A stretch of 64,000 bases of DNA from Ottelia alismoides (taxonomy: Eukaryota > Streptophyta > Magnoliopsida > Alismatales > Hydrocharitaceae), in contig JAZKJV010009321.1 in NCBI GenBank assembly GCA_037367405.1, forward strand, positions 372,001 through 436,000, read 5' to 3'. Shown here in pieces: positions 47,275 through 59,834 of this stretch. The position numbers were made by a program, and so were the translations under genes. Positions within the stretch are counted from its first letter, which is position 1. The number at the start of each line of letters is the position of its first letter. A model generated the notes under the pieces. The model searched no databases and had not been told where the DNA came from. It saw nothing but the letters and a program-made list of their open reading frames with translations.

Positions 47275-47470
47275 TTTGGATGGCTATGCCCCTCTTAACC
47301 GTACCATGGTTTGAAAATCATGGTTAAGTTCGACTTAGTGATGACAAAATTACAGAAGGGTACAAGTGATAGAACGACAAGAAGTCGGAGGGCATTAACT
47401 GATATTCTCAAAAAGGAAGGTGCACAACTGAAATTGCAATATCTCAGAGGGGCACAACTTATAAAAGCTC
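47275..47470 (-). repeat. Orphan Mutator-like right end
   Basis: TATGCCCCTCTTAACCGTACCATGG to AGGGGCACAACTTATAAAAGC (in parts) matches the right TIR and subterminal region of the Pack-MULE at 34515-34702, and the match extends leftward to about 47140. No left partner is seen in the window, probably lost with the left side of the adjacent LTR region. Confidence 0.75.
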
Positions 47471-50102
47471 TAACTGTTTTTGTGGTTTAAAAGAACACAT
47501 ATTATATGTAGCAAGGTTAGAAAAGCATAACATCTTTTCGATTTTCTCAAAGAACATTCATCCAATTGCTGATACAATTGGGCAAGAGTTGTAGCTCCCC
47601 AAGCCATATGTCCACATTCTTCCGAGTCCTCTAGTGATCGTAGGTATCGTAATGATACTTTATCACATGTTGAATCCAGGAAAAACGACTCTCCAATCTG
47701 GTATAAAATGAAGGCCCAAACAAGTATCACCAAATGATTCCCATCCTCCTCTAGTAGATTCACATTTCTTAGAATGTTTTCATGAATCTAAGATTCAAAC
47801 GTACACTCAATAATTTCTCCCCTCTCCTAGCACTCGGATTAACACCTACCATTTGCTCTTAATAATTTTTCCATTAAAAATGTGAAGGATGCTCTAAGCC
47901 TGTCATTGGATCCCCATCAACTCGAAATCTTGTTAAAATGGAAAATCCTTCAATGTCACGGTAGCTTCACCACGTCGAAGGTGGAAAGTATGCATATCTA
48001 GTCTCCATCATTCCAAGTGGACCATCAAAAGTGACTGATCGAGATTTGACGTTTTCATATTCGTGAGACATCACATGCTAGCCACTCAAGCAATTGGTTG
48101 AATGCCTCACTTCGACATTTGAGAGGATCTTATTAAATAGACGATCATGTTCAACAAATTTGTAATTATGCTAAATCAGAAATGTATGGTCATATATACT
48201 GAATTTAACTATAAATACAATATGCCAATGTGTTTTAAGTTCTTGTTGTGGTATCATCATTGAGTGGAAATGCATACATATGGCTACTCTACTCGAATAG
48301 AACCGAAGTATCAATAGTTCCCATAGTGAATCAATTTCCTTCTCATGATAAATAAAAGTATAATATGATAAAAATGTCAAAAATAAAACCAAATCAACCA
48401 TATACACATAGTAATGTCAATGATTACATCCATAAATCTAACCATAAATCTACTATGTATCTCATTTCACAGACACTTTTAATAAAAAAATACAAAGTAA
48501 AATCACCACCCTGGACAGGTGTTCCGACTATGTTCCACATGCTTGCATATACCACATCTAACATTAACCCGTCCCATTTCATCCATATTTTTTGTATCCT
48601 TCTAGATGACAAGCAGCCTAGTCCTAATGTTATGTTAGGTGGCGTCAACATTGATGCTCCACACTTGCTAGCAATCGAGAATGGGGGCAAATTCAGATAT
48701 ATGTATGTCGCAAGAAATACGGTGGGCGTATAATACCATAAGCAGCTCTTAACATGTTCAATGTCGACATTTACATAACCGCAAACTACAATAACATATG
48801 AGCATGTGATATGCATGCACTGAATGAAGGTGCAAGAGCATTTAGAATCCATCCCATTAAGAATGACTCCATAATTTCCTTCAAGACATCTCACCTCGAA
48901 CAGTGACTGTAAAAAATGCTCCATGTCATATGTACATGCTAGCATAACATTTTTTACTATTGATTATTCCTCAGCATCAACTCAGCAGGAGTCCTGACAC
49001 CCTGTCTATGACGGGTAACAAAATATGTATTCAATTAATAGAAAATGACCAGAATCATTGTCAATACGGGAAGGCCATGCATACCCTTCAGGGTACTATT
49101 CAGAATGATTTATCGTAATATTCCCAAAATGGAAGCCTTAGTTGAACTCATTGACCATGTGCCATCTCCATCTTCTTGATGATAATACAATCGTAGGCCT
49201 ATAGATCAGTAGAATAGATTTGTTGCATAATCTTATTATGGGTATGCGTGTTGGTGACAACAAATGCACTGTAGAATTTACCCTATGATCATTTGTCATG
49301 GCAAGCACGATGAATGTTTGCTTTCATGTGTTGTAGAAAAATCGATGACAATGCCCATGATCTGCTGGAAATTATTTGGGTAACAAATTCTTGAGTCCTA
49401 AGAAATGACCACTCAAAAACAGATTCCTTCACATTGGACTAAAAATGTTAATTTGTGTAAGAACTTCCAAGCATCCATATTATCTTTTTCCACCACCACA
49501 AAAGCAACGGGAAATAGATGCCCATTTTCATCAACATATGTTGCTATGAACAAGTGTCCTTTAGATTTCTCATGCAAGTGATGGTCTATAGTATGCAAAC
49601 TCAAAAATGGACGATAGGACGCAAATCCTTTGAGCGACGATCTGAATGCCTAGAATAAAAGAAAAAAAACTAGTTTCTCTGGAACTTCTTGTTGAGTCTC
49701 CAAATTACGATACAGTTCTGTTTGGAATTCATACCAAGATACATGGTTGGTATGTTTGATCATTCACATGAATCTACAAATATCTGCATAAAAAGACTCC
49801 ATGTCATCAAATATTGTATCCAACACATATTTTCTACCAAGCCATGATTTCTTAAAAGATATCATGATGTGATAAGAATCCAAAATAAGGCTTAGTCATA
49901 TTTGGTGTCAATGTTAACTTGGATCTCAGTGTCTTCAGTATGAAACGGCTGATAAATTTGGTGTTAACTGACGATCATCTAGTAAAACTAGATTATGGCA
50001 AGTATGCTCTTCTCGATAGGTACAAACCTTCCGAATTTCACCTTTTTTACTACAGATATCATGTAACCTCCAGTTACAATTTGTAAAGCACATCCTATCA
50101 TA

Positions 50103-50500
50103 TATATATGAGGTCCGGGAAGTTGTTATGTTTAACAACCAAGTTGGTTCTTACATAGAGCAATTTCCCCTACTTTTTTATTTTTTTAAAAAATTCTACC
50201 ATTTTATTCATCTATATATATCCCTCCTACATGTCATTCAAATTTCGTGAGAAATGGAGACTCGTATGCCCTCCATCTAGAACAGGTCGATTACAGCAAA
50301 TTTCAGACCGTTGAAAATTATCTGTTCTAGATGGAGGGCTTAGTCTCCGTTTCTCATGAAATTTGAATGACATGTAGGAGGGATATATAGATGAATATAC
50401 ATGGTGTAATTTTTGAAAAAAAATAAAAAAATAGGGGAAATTGCTCTATGTAACATCCAACTTGGCTGTTACACCGAACACCTTCCCTTTACTATATATA
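50103..50500. mobile_element. Fold-back MITE A
   Basis: Arms of about 170 bp pair closely: ACATAGAGCAATTTCCCCTA and TCCCTCCTACATGTCATTCA occur on the left and inverted on the right, around a loop near 50280-50315. The outer ends run into TATATATA on both sides, so exact borders and duplication cannot be set. It lies inside the MuDR pseudogene. Confidence 0.82.
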
Positions 50501-50860
50501 TAGGGAGCTGGGAGCCTGCACCCGGGGTTGTAGGTAACTCCCTGCAACCGACCTTTTTTCTCATTATTTTTTGGCTTTTTCAAAAAAAAATCTTTGGGAG
50601 ATTAACTTAATATATTAAGAGAAATATGTGTTTCAAGTTTCATGCAAAACAAACATTCCTAATATGGTCATCTAGAATGGGTTATTTTCAACAATTCTAG
50701 ATCGTTAAAATTTGATGATCTTGATGGAGATGATAAAGTCTCAAATTAAGTTTCAATTGGAATGACACCATGGTTATATATAGTGATCTAGGTTTCATTC
50801 AAAAAAACAAAAAATCATGAAAAAATGACCCGGGTGTAGGATCCTTTTTCCAATATAGTA
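50490..50860. mobile_element. Fold-back MITE B
   Basis: TACTATATATATAGGGAG...GCCTGCACCCGGGG at the left pairs with TACTATATTGG...ATCCTACACCCGGG inverted at the right. The match is good for about 40 bp and weak further in. It abuts MITE A at a shared TATA run. Confidence 0.65.
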
Positions 50861-51330
50861 ATGACATAACCAACAAGAGGATAGAAAGTTGGTTCATTGT
50901 TGATTGAACTGAGGAGTGATCCTTGCTCGTGGATGTCCTCACGATCAGCATTTAGATCATGGAAACATCATCATCCACATTGGCATTGTCTTCACCATCA
51001 ATAGCTTTGTCATCAATTACACCATCCTTTCCAATTGCATCTTCCTCCTCTCGTCGTCTCCAAAAAGATTCAACGATATGACTTGCGCATCTTCGAGGAG
51101 TTGGTAGTTCATCGGCTTCCACCATCAACTGCATCCCAAGAGATTGGATAATATTTAATATTAAATCAGTTGTTTGATTGTCAAAAACAACAACTGGACA
51201 AAATGTGTTAAAATTCACTAGCTATTTGCACGTCACTAGTAAGTTATATTCTCCTTGGCTATAATCGGTTAAGTTATGAATCATTGACATGAGATCTTCA
51301 AACGTGCTTGATATGAGGAGATCTATCATA

Positions 51331-52973
51331 TGTCTACTCCCCCTTCATAGTCCATGCTCTCTTTGGGAAGAAGATTCTCTCATTCCATAAGAAATACAAT
51401 GTAGCTATGTTGGTCATAACCTAGAAAGGAGATAAAATCAATTTCGATAAAAGGATCTGATTAATTTGTTGAGGTATACACCGATTTTCGCCGTAGTAAA
51501 TGTGTTGATTATGAGATTTATTATCCTAATAGTCATAATAAAAACAATTCCGACCAGATCATGCAAAACACTAGGTGGGAGTATTTCCTTAACATGTAAA
51601 GTACCAACTAGCTGACCACCGTAACAACCAATGCCTAGACACCGATTTTGTCCCAAGCAAGGCTGAACTATAGATTTTATGTATTTTATCATTTAATTAT
51701 TTGGGATTTAATTATTCTAAACTTTGATTTTAATATCAAAGGAAAGACCATAAACTTTAGTAGATGCATTAAAGTTTATGTTGTATAATTGTTAATCAAT
51801 CGATTAAAATTTATATATTTTATGTGTATGATGTCATTGGCACAAACAATTGAGTATATCAATATTACATCAATGTTTCAAAGTGGTGCATCTAAATTTT
51901 GCCATGATCGGTTGTGTTCAACTATTGTTTGTTGAAATCCTAATATCTAGGATTTATACCGAATGAAATCTCAACTAGTCTCACATCAGAAGTGTACAAA
52001 TTCCAATTGAGTTGATTTAAATTGCAATGTGTACAAATTCCATGAAAAATTAAACCTTATTTGTAACAATGCAAATCGTGTATGGGCTATAAATTTCGAA
52101 CATGAACTCCAGTCAAAATTTTGGGTGGTTAAAATTTATGCATACAATGAGGGGTTTTTAATGGATACAAATGTAAATCACGTCAATGTGCATAAGGGGT
52201 AGTTTTATTCAAGGGAAAATATAGCAACGAAAGCCTATAAAATATATACAAGGATTTGGGTTATTAATTTATTCAATGTTGAAAATTCAATGAATTTCAA
52301 TAAAACTTAGCCACAATTTTCCTTGCATGAAATGGACATAAATAGTATTTATCCAAAAATACATGGCATATAAAATGCATTGATATTGAATCACATATCA
52401 CAACACAAGGCTTCTATTAAAAAATCCTCAATATTTCATTTTAAGTCCAATATGTCTTAGCAATAAGTCAAAAGATAGAACATTAAAAGATCTTCAAAAT
52501 GAGATTTTATTAGCAGATAATAATAAATATTACGAAACGTCTTAATTCCGAAATGGCACACTTGCATGAATGATTAACTGCCATATACATACAAAAACTA
52601 CAACAAAATGACATAACAGTAGGGAATTTGAAACAATATTATGATATCAGATAATAACTTTATTAACAGATATACGCAATTACTACAACAAATATTTTAA
52701 GTGCTTTACTATTTTAAGTGTAAAAATTTTACAATCGAAATTATACCTTTGATCTGACTTAGATTACTAAATGATAAATGTAAATCTTTAAAGCTTAAAA
52801 ATCACATTAAATAGCACATGCAATTTTAATATTTAAACAACCATATTCATATCAAATATCATCATATTAACTAAAATACAAATTTTAAAAAAAAATTACA
52901 CGTGAGGAGCTCTTGGATCAGGTCAGCTTCACACAAAGAGCAAGAGAGGAACAGGGATGAGTGCGTCAATGAA
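51331..52973. other. AT-rich region, nothing firm
   Basis: About 1.6 kb of AT-rich DNA with short ORFs of no recognisable family (longest 84 residues, minus, 51438-51692). I see no repeat borders. Confidence 0.5.
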
Positions 52974-53130
52974 GGGGTTCGGATGGGTTCGAATAGGCAG
53001 CTCTGGGTTGGACTGGGTTGGGTTGGGCTGGGTTGGGGTGGGTGAATAGTAATCTGTGAGGAGGAAGTACCCTTGTGAATAGTAACCAGGGTTGGGCCAA
53101 CCCTGCCCAACCTGCAACCAAACAGGCCCC
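52974..53130. mobile_element. Second Tourist-like MITE copy
   Basis: Inverted right end GGGGCCTGTTTGGTTGCAGG and interior GTACTTCCTCCTCACAG followed by TACTATTCAC match the copy at 27915-28065. The left end is degraded to GGGGTTCGGATGGGTTCG. Confidence 0.6.
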
Positions 53131-54088
53131 AAGGGTTTGTTCCGTGAATTGTTCACAAATCCGTCAATGGTTTGCCATAAGTTGGATGGCGTAACTTTGA
53201 GACCGTGCTTGATCGAATGTCGTGCACGAAACGTTGAATTTTGTTGTTTAGCTAATCAGTGAAATGGAGATGAAGTCAGGAATTTCTGTTTGGAGGGTCA
53301 AATTATTAAGATTATATATAATTTATCTTTGTTACTATTCTCATTGTAATTGTTAAAATGTGTTTACAAGTGTATTTCACAAAGATACCTTTGTAAACTT
53401 ATAGTTTCACATAAATATCCTAACAAATAGTGTATTGACAAAAAGATCCTTACAACATTCTTCAAATCAAAATACACTTTCATTAACATAATATTAAACT
53501 ATACCATTAAAATTAAAATTTTAGAAACTAATATTGTATCGCTCCTATTGTAGGAATGTAAAGGATACATGTGTGTGTGTGTGTAATTTCATATAATATT
53601 GCACATTAAGAGTGTATATGGATCGGATTTTAGCTTAATCCATGTCCAATCCAATCTTAACGTAATTTAACTTTTTCCAATCCATCCTATCCTTCAAATA
53701 TCTAAATCTAGACCAATCCATTGGATTATGGATTGGATCAGATTAGTTCGGATTTTTTATGCTTATGTATTCCATCTCAATTGTTTACTTCTCATGTTTG
53801 TACTTTATCATACACTAGCATTCAAAGTTTAAATTATAGCTCAAAAAAGATCATTTCACAATGAAATAATACATGTCATTAACAATTTAAATAGGGGTGT
53901 TATGGCAATGAATTAAAAACGATCACTATATAGTTATTTGTTGTTGGGGGTATGGGTAACATGTAGTTACGTAGAACTTACAAATGTTGATAATTAGATT
54001 ATTGCATTCATGCCAATTATATTTTTTATTGGAAGATGGGAGGGATTAGGGATGCAGACATATGGATAGAGATATGGAGATAGGTGTT
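53131..54088. other. AT-rich region with TG microsatellite
   Basis: Mostly AT-rich. A (TG)7 run lies at 53570-53583. Inverted GGATCGGATT/AATCCATT-like text at 53620-53760 resembles an old hAT end but has no clear borders. No gene. Confidence 0.5.
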
Positions 54089-57000
54089 TGATGAACGCAA
54101 ATATGACCACTCGAATAAAGGTGCTAATCGGTCGTTACGACCCAAGCAGTCAAATGCGAACAATCAAGAAGAATAGACCACCACGAGAGAAAAAATCAAT
54201 CAAAAATAAGCTAGCGGTCTCGCTATTTATTTAACCTGGTATAGCGACCAGGGTCGAACTCAAGGAGCACGGGTTGGCCTCTCGGCCTACGAAGTAGTCA
54301 AAAAGAGAAATAAAATAAAAGAAGCAACTATTTTTGGTGGTTTTTGAATATTTTATAATTTTTTTGGATTTTTTAGTTAATTAAGAAAATAAGAAAAGCA
54401 ACTAAGCACACACTTCAACAATTTATTAAAAGCACTAAAAATCAACCAAAAATTCAAACAAAAATATTTTTATGTGTTTTATAATTTTTAGTGTTTTTGG
54501 TGAATTTTTTAGAATTTTCTGATGTTTACTTAATTTTCTAAAAATCAAAAAGTAACTAAAATAGTAGGTACTGTCCAGCCGAGCTAAAAAGGCCTAGATA
54601 AAATATCTAAAGGCCCAAATTAGCTGGGAGGTAATTTTCCTGTAAATAGAATAAAACAAGGAAAATTTAGGCACCTATTTTATTATTTTTGGGTTTTTGG
54701 TTTAATTGTTAGAATTTTTATAAGTTTTTAAGTGTTTTTCAATTTTTAGTGGTTTTCAGTAATGCAAAATAGCCAAAATTGGCTAGAAAATCAAACACAA
54801 CAAAATAGACAGTAGACAATTTTTTTGTAATTTTTAGACACTATTTAATATTTTTTTATGATTTTTAAAGTTAGACAGTGAAGAAAATAGATGTTTTTGA
54901 ATTTTTACAAATATCAAATGAAAACAAAAATGTCCTCAAAAATCCTCGAAAATTTTACACTATGGCAGGAGCCATGTGTCCAATTTTCGTTGGATTTGGA
55001 GGTATTTTGCTATTTTATCCAAAAATAAAGAGGGGGCACAGTGCACAGGGACCAAAGTGCAAATACCCAAGAGTCTGAGGGGTCTGGTGTAATTAACCTA
55101 GGAAGTCATGCGCGTCGCGCGTGTCTGGGGAACTCAGGGACCCAAATGTGAGAAAAATAAGTTCCGAGGGCCTTTTGGTAACAGGTACCAAAAGCCCAAG
55201 GGCTTATCTGCAAATAACCTAATATATAACGCACATGCTCAATTAAAATACGCACAGGGGTATAAATGCAAATAAACAAAAACTTTCATTTAATCGATAA
55301 CAATTAGAACTACAGGGTAGATAATGTAAAAAGCCCAGAAGAGCACGTGTCGATGCACGTGTCAGACCACATACAGGGGCATATCAGTAAATACATGCAA
55401 GCACACGGGTCTCTATGCAAATATCCCAAAACTAAACAACTACGCTCGATATTTACAAGACTAAAAGCGAAATAAAATAATAAAGGGGGCCTAAGGGTAA
55501 ATTACCCTTTATTACGCGGACCGCAGGATGGACGCCACGTGTGGGATCGAACGGTGGTGGGCGACTGGGGATCCAACGCTGCGCTCCTCGGGGTGATCCA
55601 ACGGCGGGGGCGTGGCCACGTGTCTGATCAAGCGGTCGAGGACGTCAGGGGCCAAACCCTTCACTGAACCAATGGCTGGGATCGCCTCTCCAAAGATCTG
55701 ACGGTGCAGGAGCCTCCTGAGATGGACGGTCTGGATCAGAACTGGAGGGCTGAGGCGATCGGACGGCGACAGAGGATGCTGGATGAACTGTTCGCCGGCG
55801 AGATTCGCCGGCCTCGGGCATGCGCTAGGATCCTCCTGGAAGCACGCTGAAGGTCGGAGAAGAAGCGTGGGGTGCTTCCGCGTCAGCCGGTAGGCTCCGA
55901 TGACCCAACCGGGCTCTGGAGAGCTCCGACGAGGTCGGCGGAGGTACGCCTCCTGGCTTGATGTCGAAGGACCTCAGATGGCCCTTACTATACCTGCAAA
56001 ACAGTCCAGAAGGCTCGCGGGTCGAGGGTAAACTGCCTCGACCCGGTTAGGTGGGGTGGCGGTGAACGATGGGTCGCAGCGGACGAGCTCCGGCGAAGTG
56101 GGGACGGTGAAGCTCGAATCCCAGCTCCTGTGCGAGCTGGGTTGGATGGAGGTATGGAGAAGATGCGTGGGAAGGAGGCGATGGTGAATGTAGATTCCGA
56201 TGATCGAACAGAGCTATGGAATGGTCGGAATCGGCGTAATACGGCGGAGCGGCGATTTGAGCGAAATAAAAAATCAAGGCGAAAGAAGGGTCTAAGGGAC
56301 TACCTGGATGGACGAGGAGACTGGGGAAGAGCTAAGGAAGCTCTGGATCTTCGCCTCGAGGAGCGTCTCCCTCCGAGGCTCGGGCTCCAGCTGGTGGCAG
56401 AGCAACGGCGGCGAAGCTCGCCGGATCGATGGAATCCGGTCCCTCTCCTCGCTTCAACAGCACGGGCGGTGAGCTGTCACTCTCACGCACACCAGAGCTC
56501 ACAGGGGGTGGAATCGAATAGCCAAAGATGATATTCGAGGTGGCGGAGCTCGAGCTAAATATGGGTGCGGGTCCGGCTAGAAGAGGTCGGGTAGGGCGAT
56601 CGAGCGCGCGGATCCCGATGTGGATACCCCGGCGAGGGTCTCGGATGTAGCATTAAGGAGCCGGACCCGGGGTTTAGGTGGTAGGCGATCGGGTTTAGCG
56701 GGGAAAAATCCGAGAAGATGGGTACCCGCTAAGGACCCGTGTGAAGTGGTCCTGGGGGGGGGGGGGGGGGTAGTTGACCTGGCGGTCAACAATCCCAAGA
56801 CCAATAGGGGTCGGCCACGTGGACAATATTTGGAAGTGAAATAACAGGTGGCAAACGGCCGAATTAGTGAAAACTTAAAACATGAAATATTTTTATTTTA
56901 TTTTTTTTCTATTTTTTAGTGATTTTTAATTAATTTTTCAAAATAAAAATAAGGTATGTACATACTATGTTATATATAGGTATATATACAGTATGTAGGA

Positions 57001-57757
57001 TTTTGATTTTTGATTTTTAATTGTTATTTTTGTACAATTTTATTCCCCTTTTATATTTTATTTATTTTCATTATAAAATAAGGAATAAAAAGAGATTTTT
57101 ATTTTATTTTAATTATTTATATACATAGGTGAAATAAATACATATATACATTTATATACATGGTATATTTACAATATATTTTTGTGTTTTTAATTTTGTT
57201 ATTTTGTTTTGTTTTTGTTTTAATTGTTTTTATTTTATTTATTTACACTATATAATATAGGATATTTACAAGAATTTTGGAAATTAGTTTTATTTATTTA
57301 TAAGGCTTAAATAATTAAGTGGATGGTCTACATACAAGGTGACTCTACAAGTTGTGTTTTTGTTTTCTTTTTAATTTTCAAATTTTTATTTTGATTTTAT
57401 ATTTATAAATATATACAAATATTTACAAGCCTATTTTTATGAGGAAAATACTTTTATTTTATTTACATAAATATTTACACACTTGAGCCCCTATCTCCCT
57501 CTACTTTGGCTTTTATTGCGGTCAGGCCCATGCTGAGCCCTCCCTTGGGTTAGGTTGCTCAATATTTATTCTAAATATTTCCCTCTTTTTCTTTTTAATC
57601 CTTATTCTTTTATTTTTGCACAAAAACATGCTAATTATAGGTTTTTACACAATGCATGCTTTTGGTAATTATTTGTATTTACACATGTCTACATGCATTT
57701 GCAAAGGTTTTTGTAGCTAAAATATAAGAATAAAGAGTGATGAATGAGTATTCATCA
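54089..57757 (-). repeat. 3' LTR of Athila copy 2 (3669 bp)
   Basis: Minus-strand start TGATGAATACTCATTCATCA at 57757, end at 54089 (TG on the plus strand). It contains a G-run of 17 or more bases (56753-56770), the W-box palindrome (56773-56790) and the AT-rich tail. Internal ORFs are short and unsupported. Confidence 0.9.
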
Positions 57758-57768
57758 CCCCCACTTAA
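57758..57768 (-). other. Polypurine tract of Athila copy 2
   Basis: Minus-strand AAGTTAAGTGGGGG abuts the LTR start. It is a variant of the copy 1 tract, with the TATAGG part changed. Confidence 0.75.
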
Positions 57769-59834
57769 CTTTGCTAGTCCCTTAGCAAACACTTATTTGA
57801 AAAAGAAGTGAAAAAGAAATAAAGAAAAAGAAAAAGAGAATGTACATGGATCCAGGCTGATTATTAAACTTGCCTTCATTAAATTAAGGTATGGAGCTCA
57901 ATCAGATCTTTGGATTATTAATTTGTCGGAACCTTATTTGGACTCAAGTCTAAAACTCAACAGCCTCTATGTTCCACCAATCTATAACCAAGACTCCTCA
58001 ATGCTCCAGATCAGAACAAGTCATCAATCACAAACCCTGAAGACCATGAATCTTTTCTTGTCTTGTGAATGTGAGGTCTAAGCTCTCCACCTCAGAAATG
58101 GCAACTTGACAACCCTCCCCAACAAGGTAACTCTATGACCTTAATCTGGCCACTCTTTCCTCGAGGAGCGGGGTATTCCCTTCTAAGTTCAAGTTCAACC
58201 GGCTCAAGAAGAGGAGGAAGAAGAGAATGGGTCAAGGCCAGTGTAGCCAAGTACCCTTGGGAGCTTGACCAGTGTAGCCAAGTCTCCCTGCTGCAAGCTA
58301 CATCAGGTGGATCATGAAACCAAACTTTGCTTATTGCATTCTATAAACATACTCCGGTGGGATTATCATTTTCTCTCAGACCCACCACTTTTTTTGGAGT
58401 TATTTTCTTTTTACACATTTCTTTTTAGTACATCTATACAACATATACATGTGAAGCATATGTACAAGGAGTTTTTCCTCTTGAGCCAGTAGACTATCCC
58501 TCTTTTGAAGCTTTATCGCAACCCACAACTCCCGTCGTTAGACCTCATGGCAACCAGACCAAGTTGAGATGCACTTCCTTCACTAAAAGAAGAAGAGAGG
58601 TTCCGCCTAGAAGTACTACCCTCATATGCTACCCCAAGTCAAGGAAGACTGCCTCCTTACCACCTCATCCGTAGAGAGCTCGGTGCATAGTGCTGGTGTC
58701 CAAGTAAAGCCATAATCTATATGAGTCATGTGTTGTTGTTAAGTGCTCTACTTAGGCTCATTGAGATGACATGTGATCATAGCCTACTGGACTCAAAGAA
58801 TTAAGTCACCATGAACCTGAAAAGCCTTAAACCTAAGCCCTATAAGATTCCTCTTAGAAATTAGGTGGATTAAGATCTTAATCAAGCTCCATTTCTCAAT
58901 TTGATTCCAGGCTAGTTTAAATGTCAACTATCATCCAGAAAAACTATATACATATGTACAAAAGATGCTATTTACACAAATTTTTACAATCATGCAAAAT
59001 TTTTGAAAAATGTTTGAAATCATGTATGAATGATGCATGAAGTGCAAGTTTTGCAAAAAGATATTTACACAAATTTACACAAGATTTTTGCAAACTTTTG
59101 ATTTTCAAAATATTTTGGAAAAATTTTGTACTATATACATAATTTTGATAAGAAAATATTTACACAAGCTTTACACAAAAGATTTTTGAAATCATTTTTA
59201 CAAAAATAATATGTACACTAGCTATTTATGTGCAAATAAAAGAAGTTTATGTACATGAAAAAATTTTAATTTTTGTGATTTTTAGCCATATTAACACATT
59301 CACACAAAGTACGAGTTATGGCTAAAGTATATATGAAATATATACACACCCCCCTATACTTAGCTCGAACGATGTCCTCAGAGTCAAGAGCGATGAAGAA
59401 AACATAACTCGTGCTAGGTATAGGGAAGTGAAAAGAAAGGCTATATACAAAGAAGAATGAATGAAATAGAAAAGTCAAGAGGGTCTCTGGTCTTCCCCCT
59501 ATACTTGGATCAAGTGATCCTAAGTATAGCAGGCTGTCTACTAAGGAAAACCGAGTGGAGAATGTATAGGGTCTACCCCCCCATACTTAGGGTAAAATAT
59601 CCATAAGTATAGGCAGTAAAAACAGGGGTAGACAGAAACAAAAGAAATCCCCAAAGGTCTCACATCCCCCCTATACTTAGGGTAAAGTGCACCCTAAGTA
59701 TAGCATAATCACAAGATGAAGAAAGGGATGTGGGACTAAAGAATGTAGTGATATAGACATCTGGATCTATACAAGGCGGAGGAACAGTGAAACTCAGGCG
59801 TGAGATGCATTAGATGTGGGTCAAAGACCACATC
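57769..59834 (-). other. 3' non-coding block of Athila copy 2
   Basis: Matches 9822-11900 of copy 1 in the same order but codes nothing I can support. It carries four hairpins at 59671-59703, 59581-59612, 59499-59529 and 59351-59425. Hairpin 3 has a changed loop, GGATCACTTGATCC, that keeps pairing. Confidence 0.75.

Larger units (their letters stand above)
47470..51330 (-). pseudogene. MuDR-type transposase with plant mobile domain, decayed
   Basis: Domains appear in order on the minus strand. An N-terminal PB1-like region is at 51330-50952 (PVVVFDNQTTDLIL). The zinc DNA-binding domain is at 50138-49935 (CNWRLHDICSKKGEIRK, then YREEHTC). The DDE transposase start is at 49660-49413 (SLHTIDHHL, GHLFIATYVDENGHLFPVAF). 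A SWIM-like region is at 48945-48424 (CSCTFIQCMHITCSYVIVVCGY), and a plant mobile domain at 47763-47470 (GESFFLDSTCDKVSLRYL, GHMAWGATTLAQLY). Stops, frameshifts and two fold-back MITEs break it. Flanking TIRs were not recognised. Confidence 0.8.
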
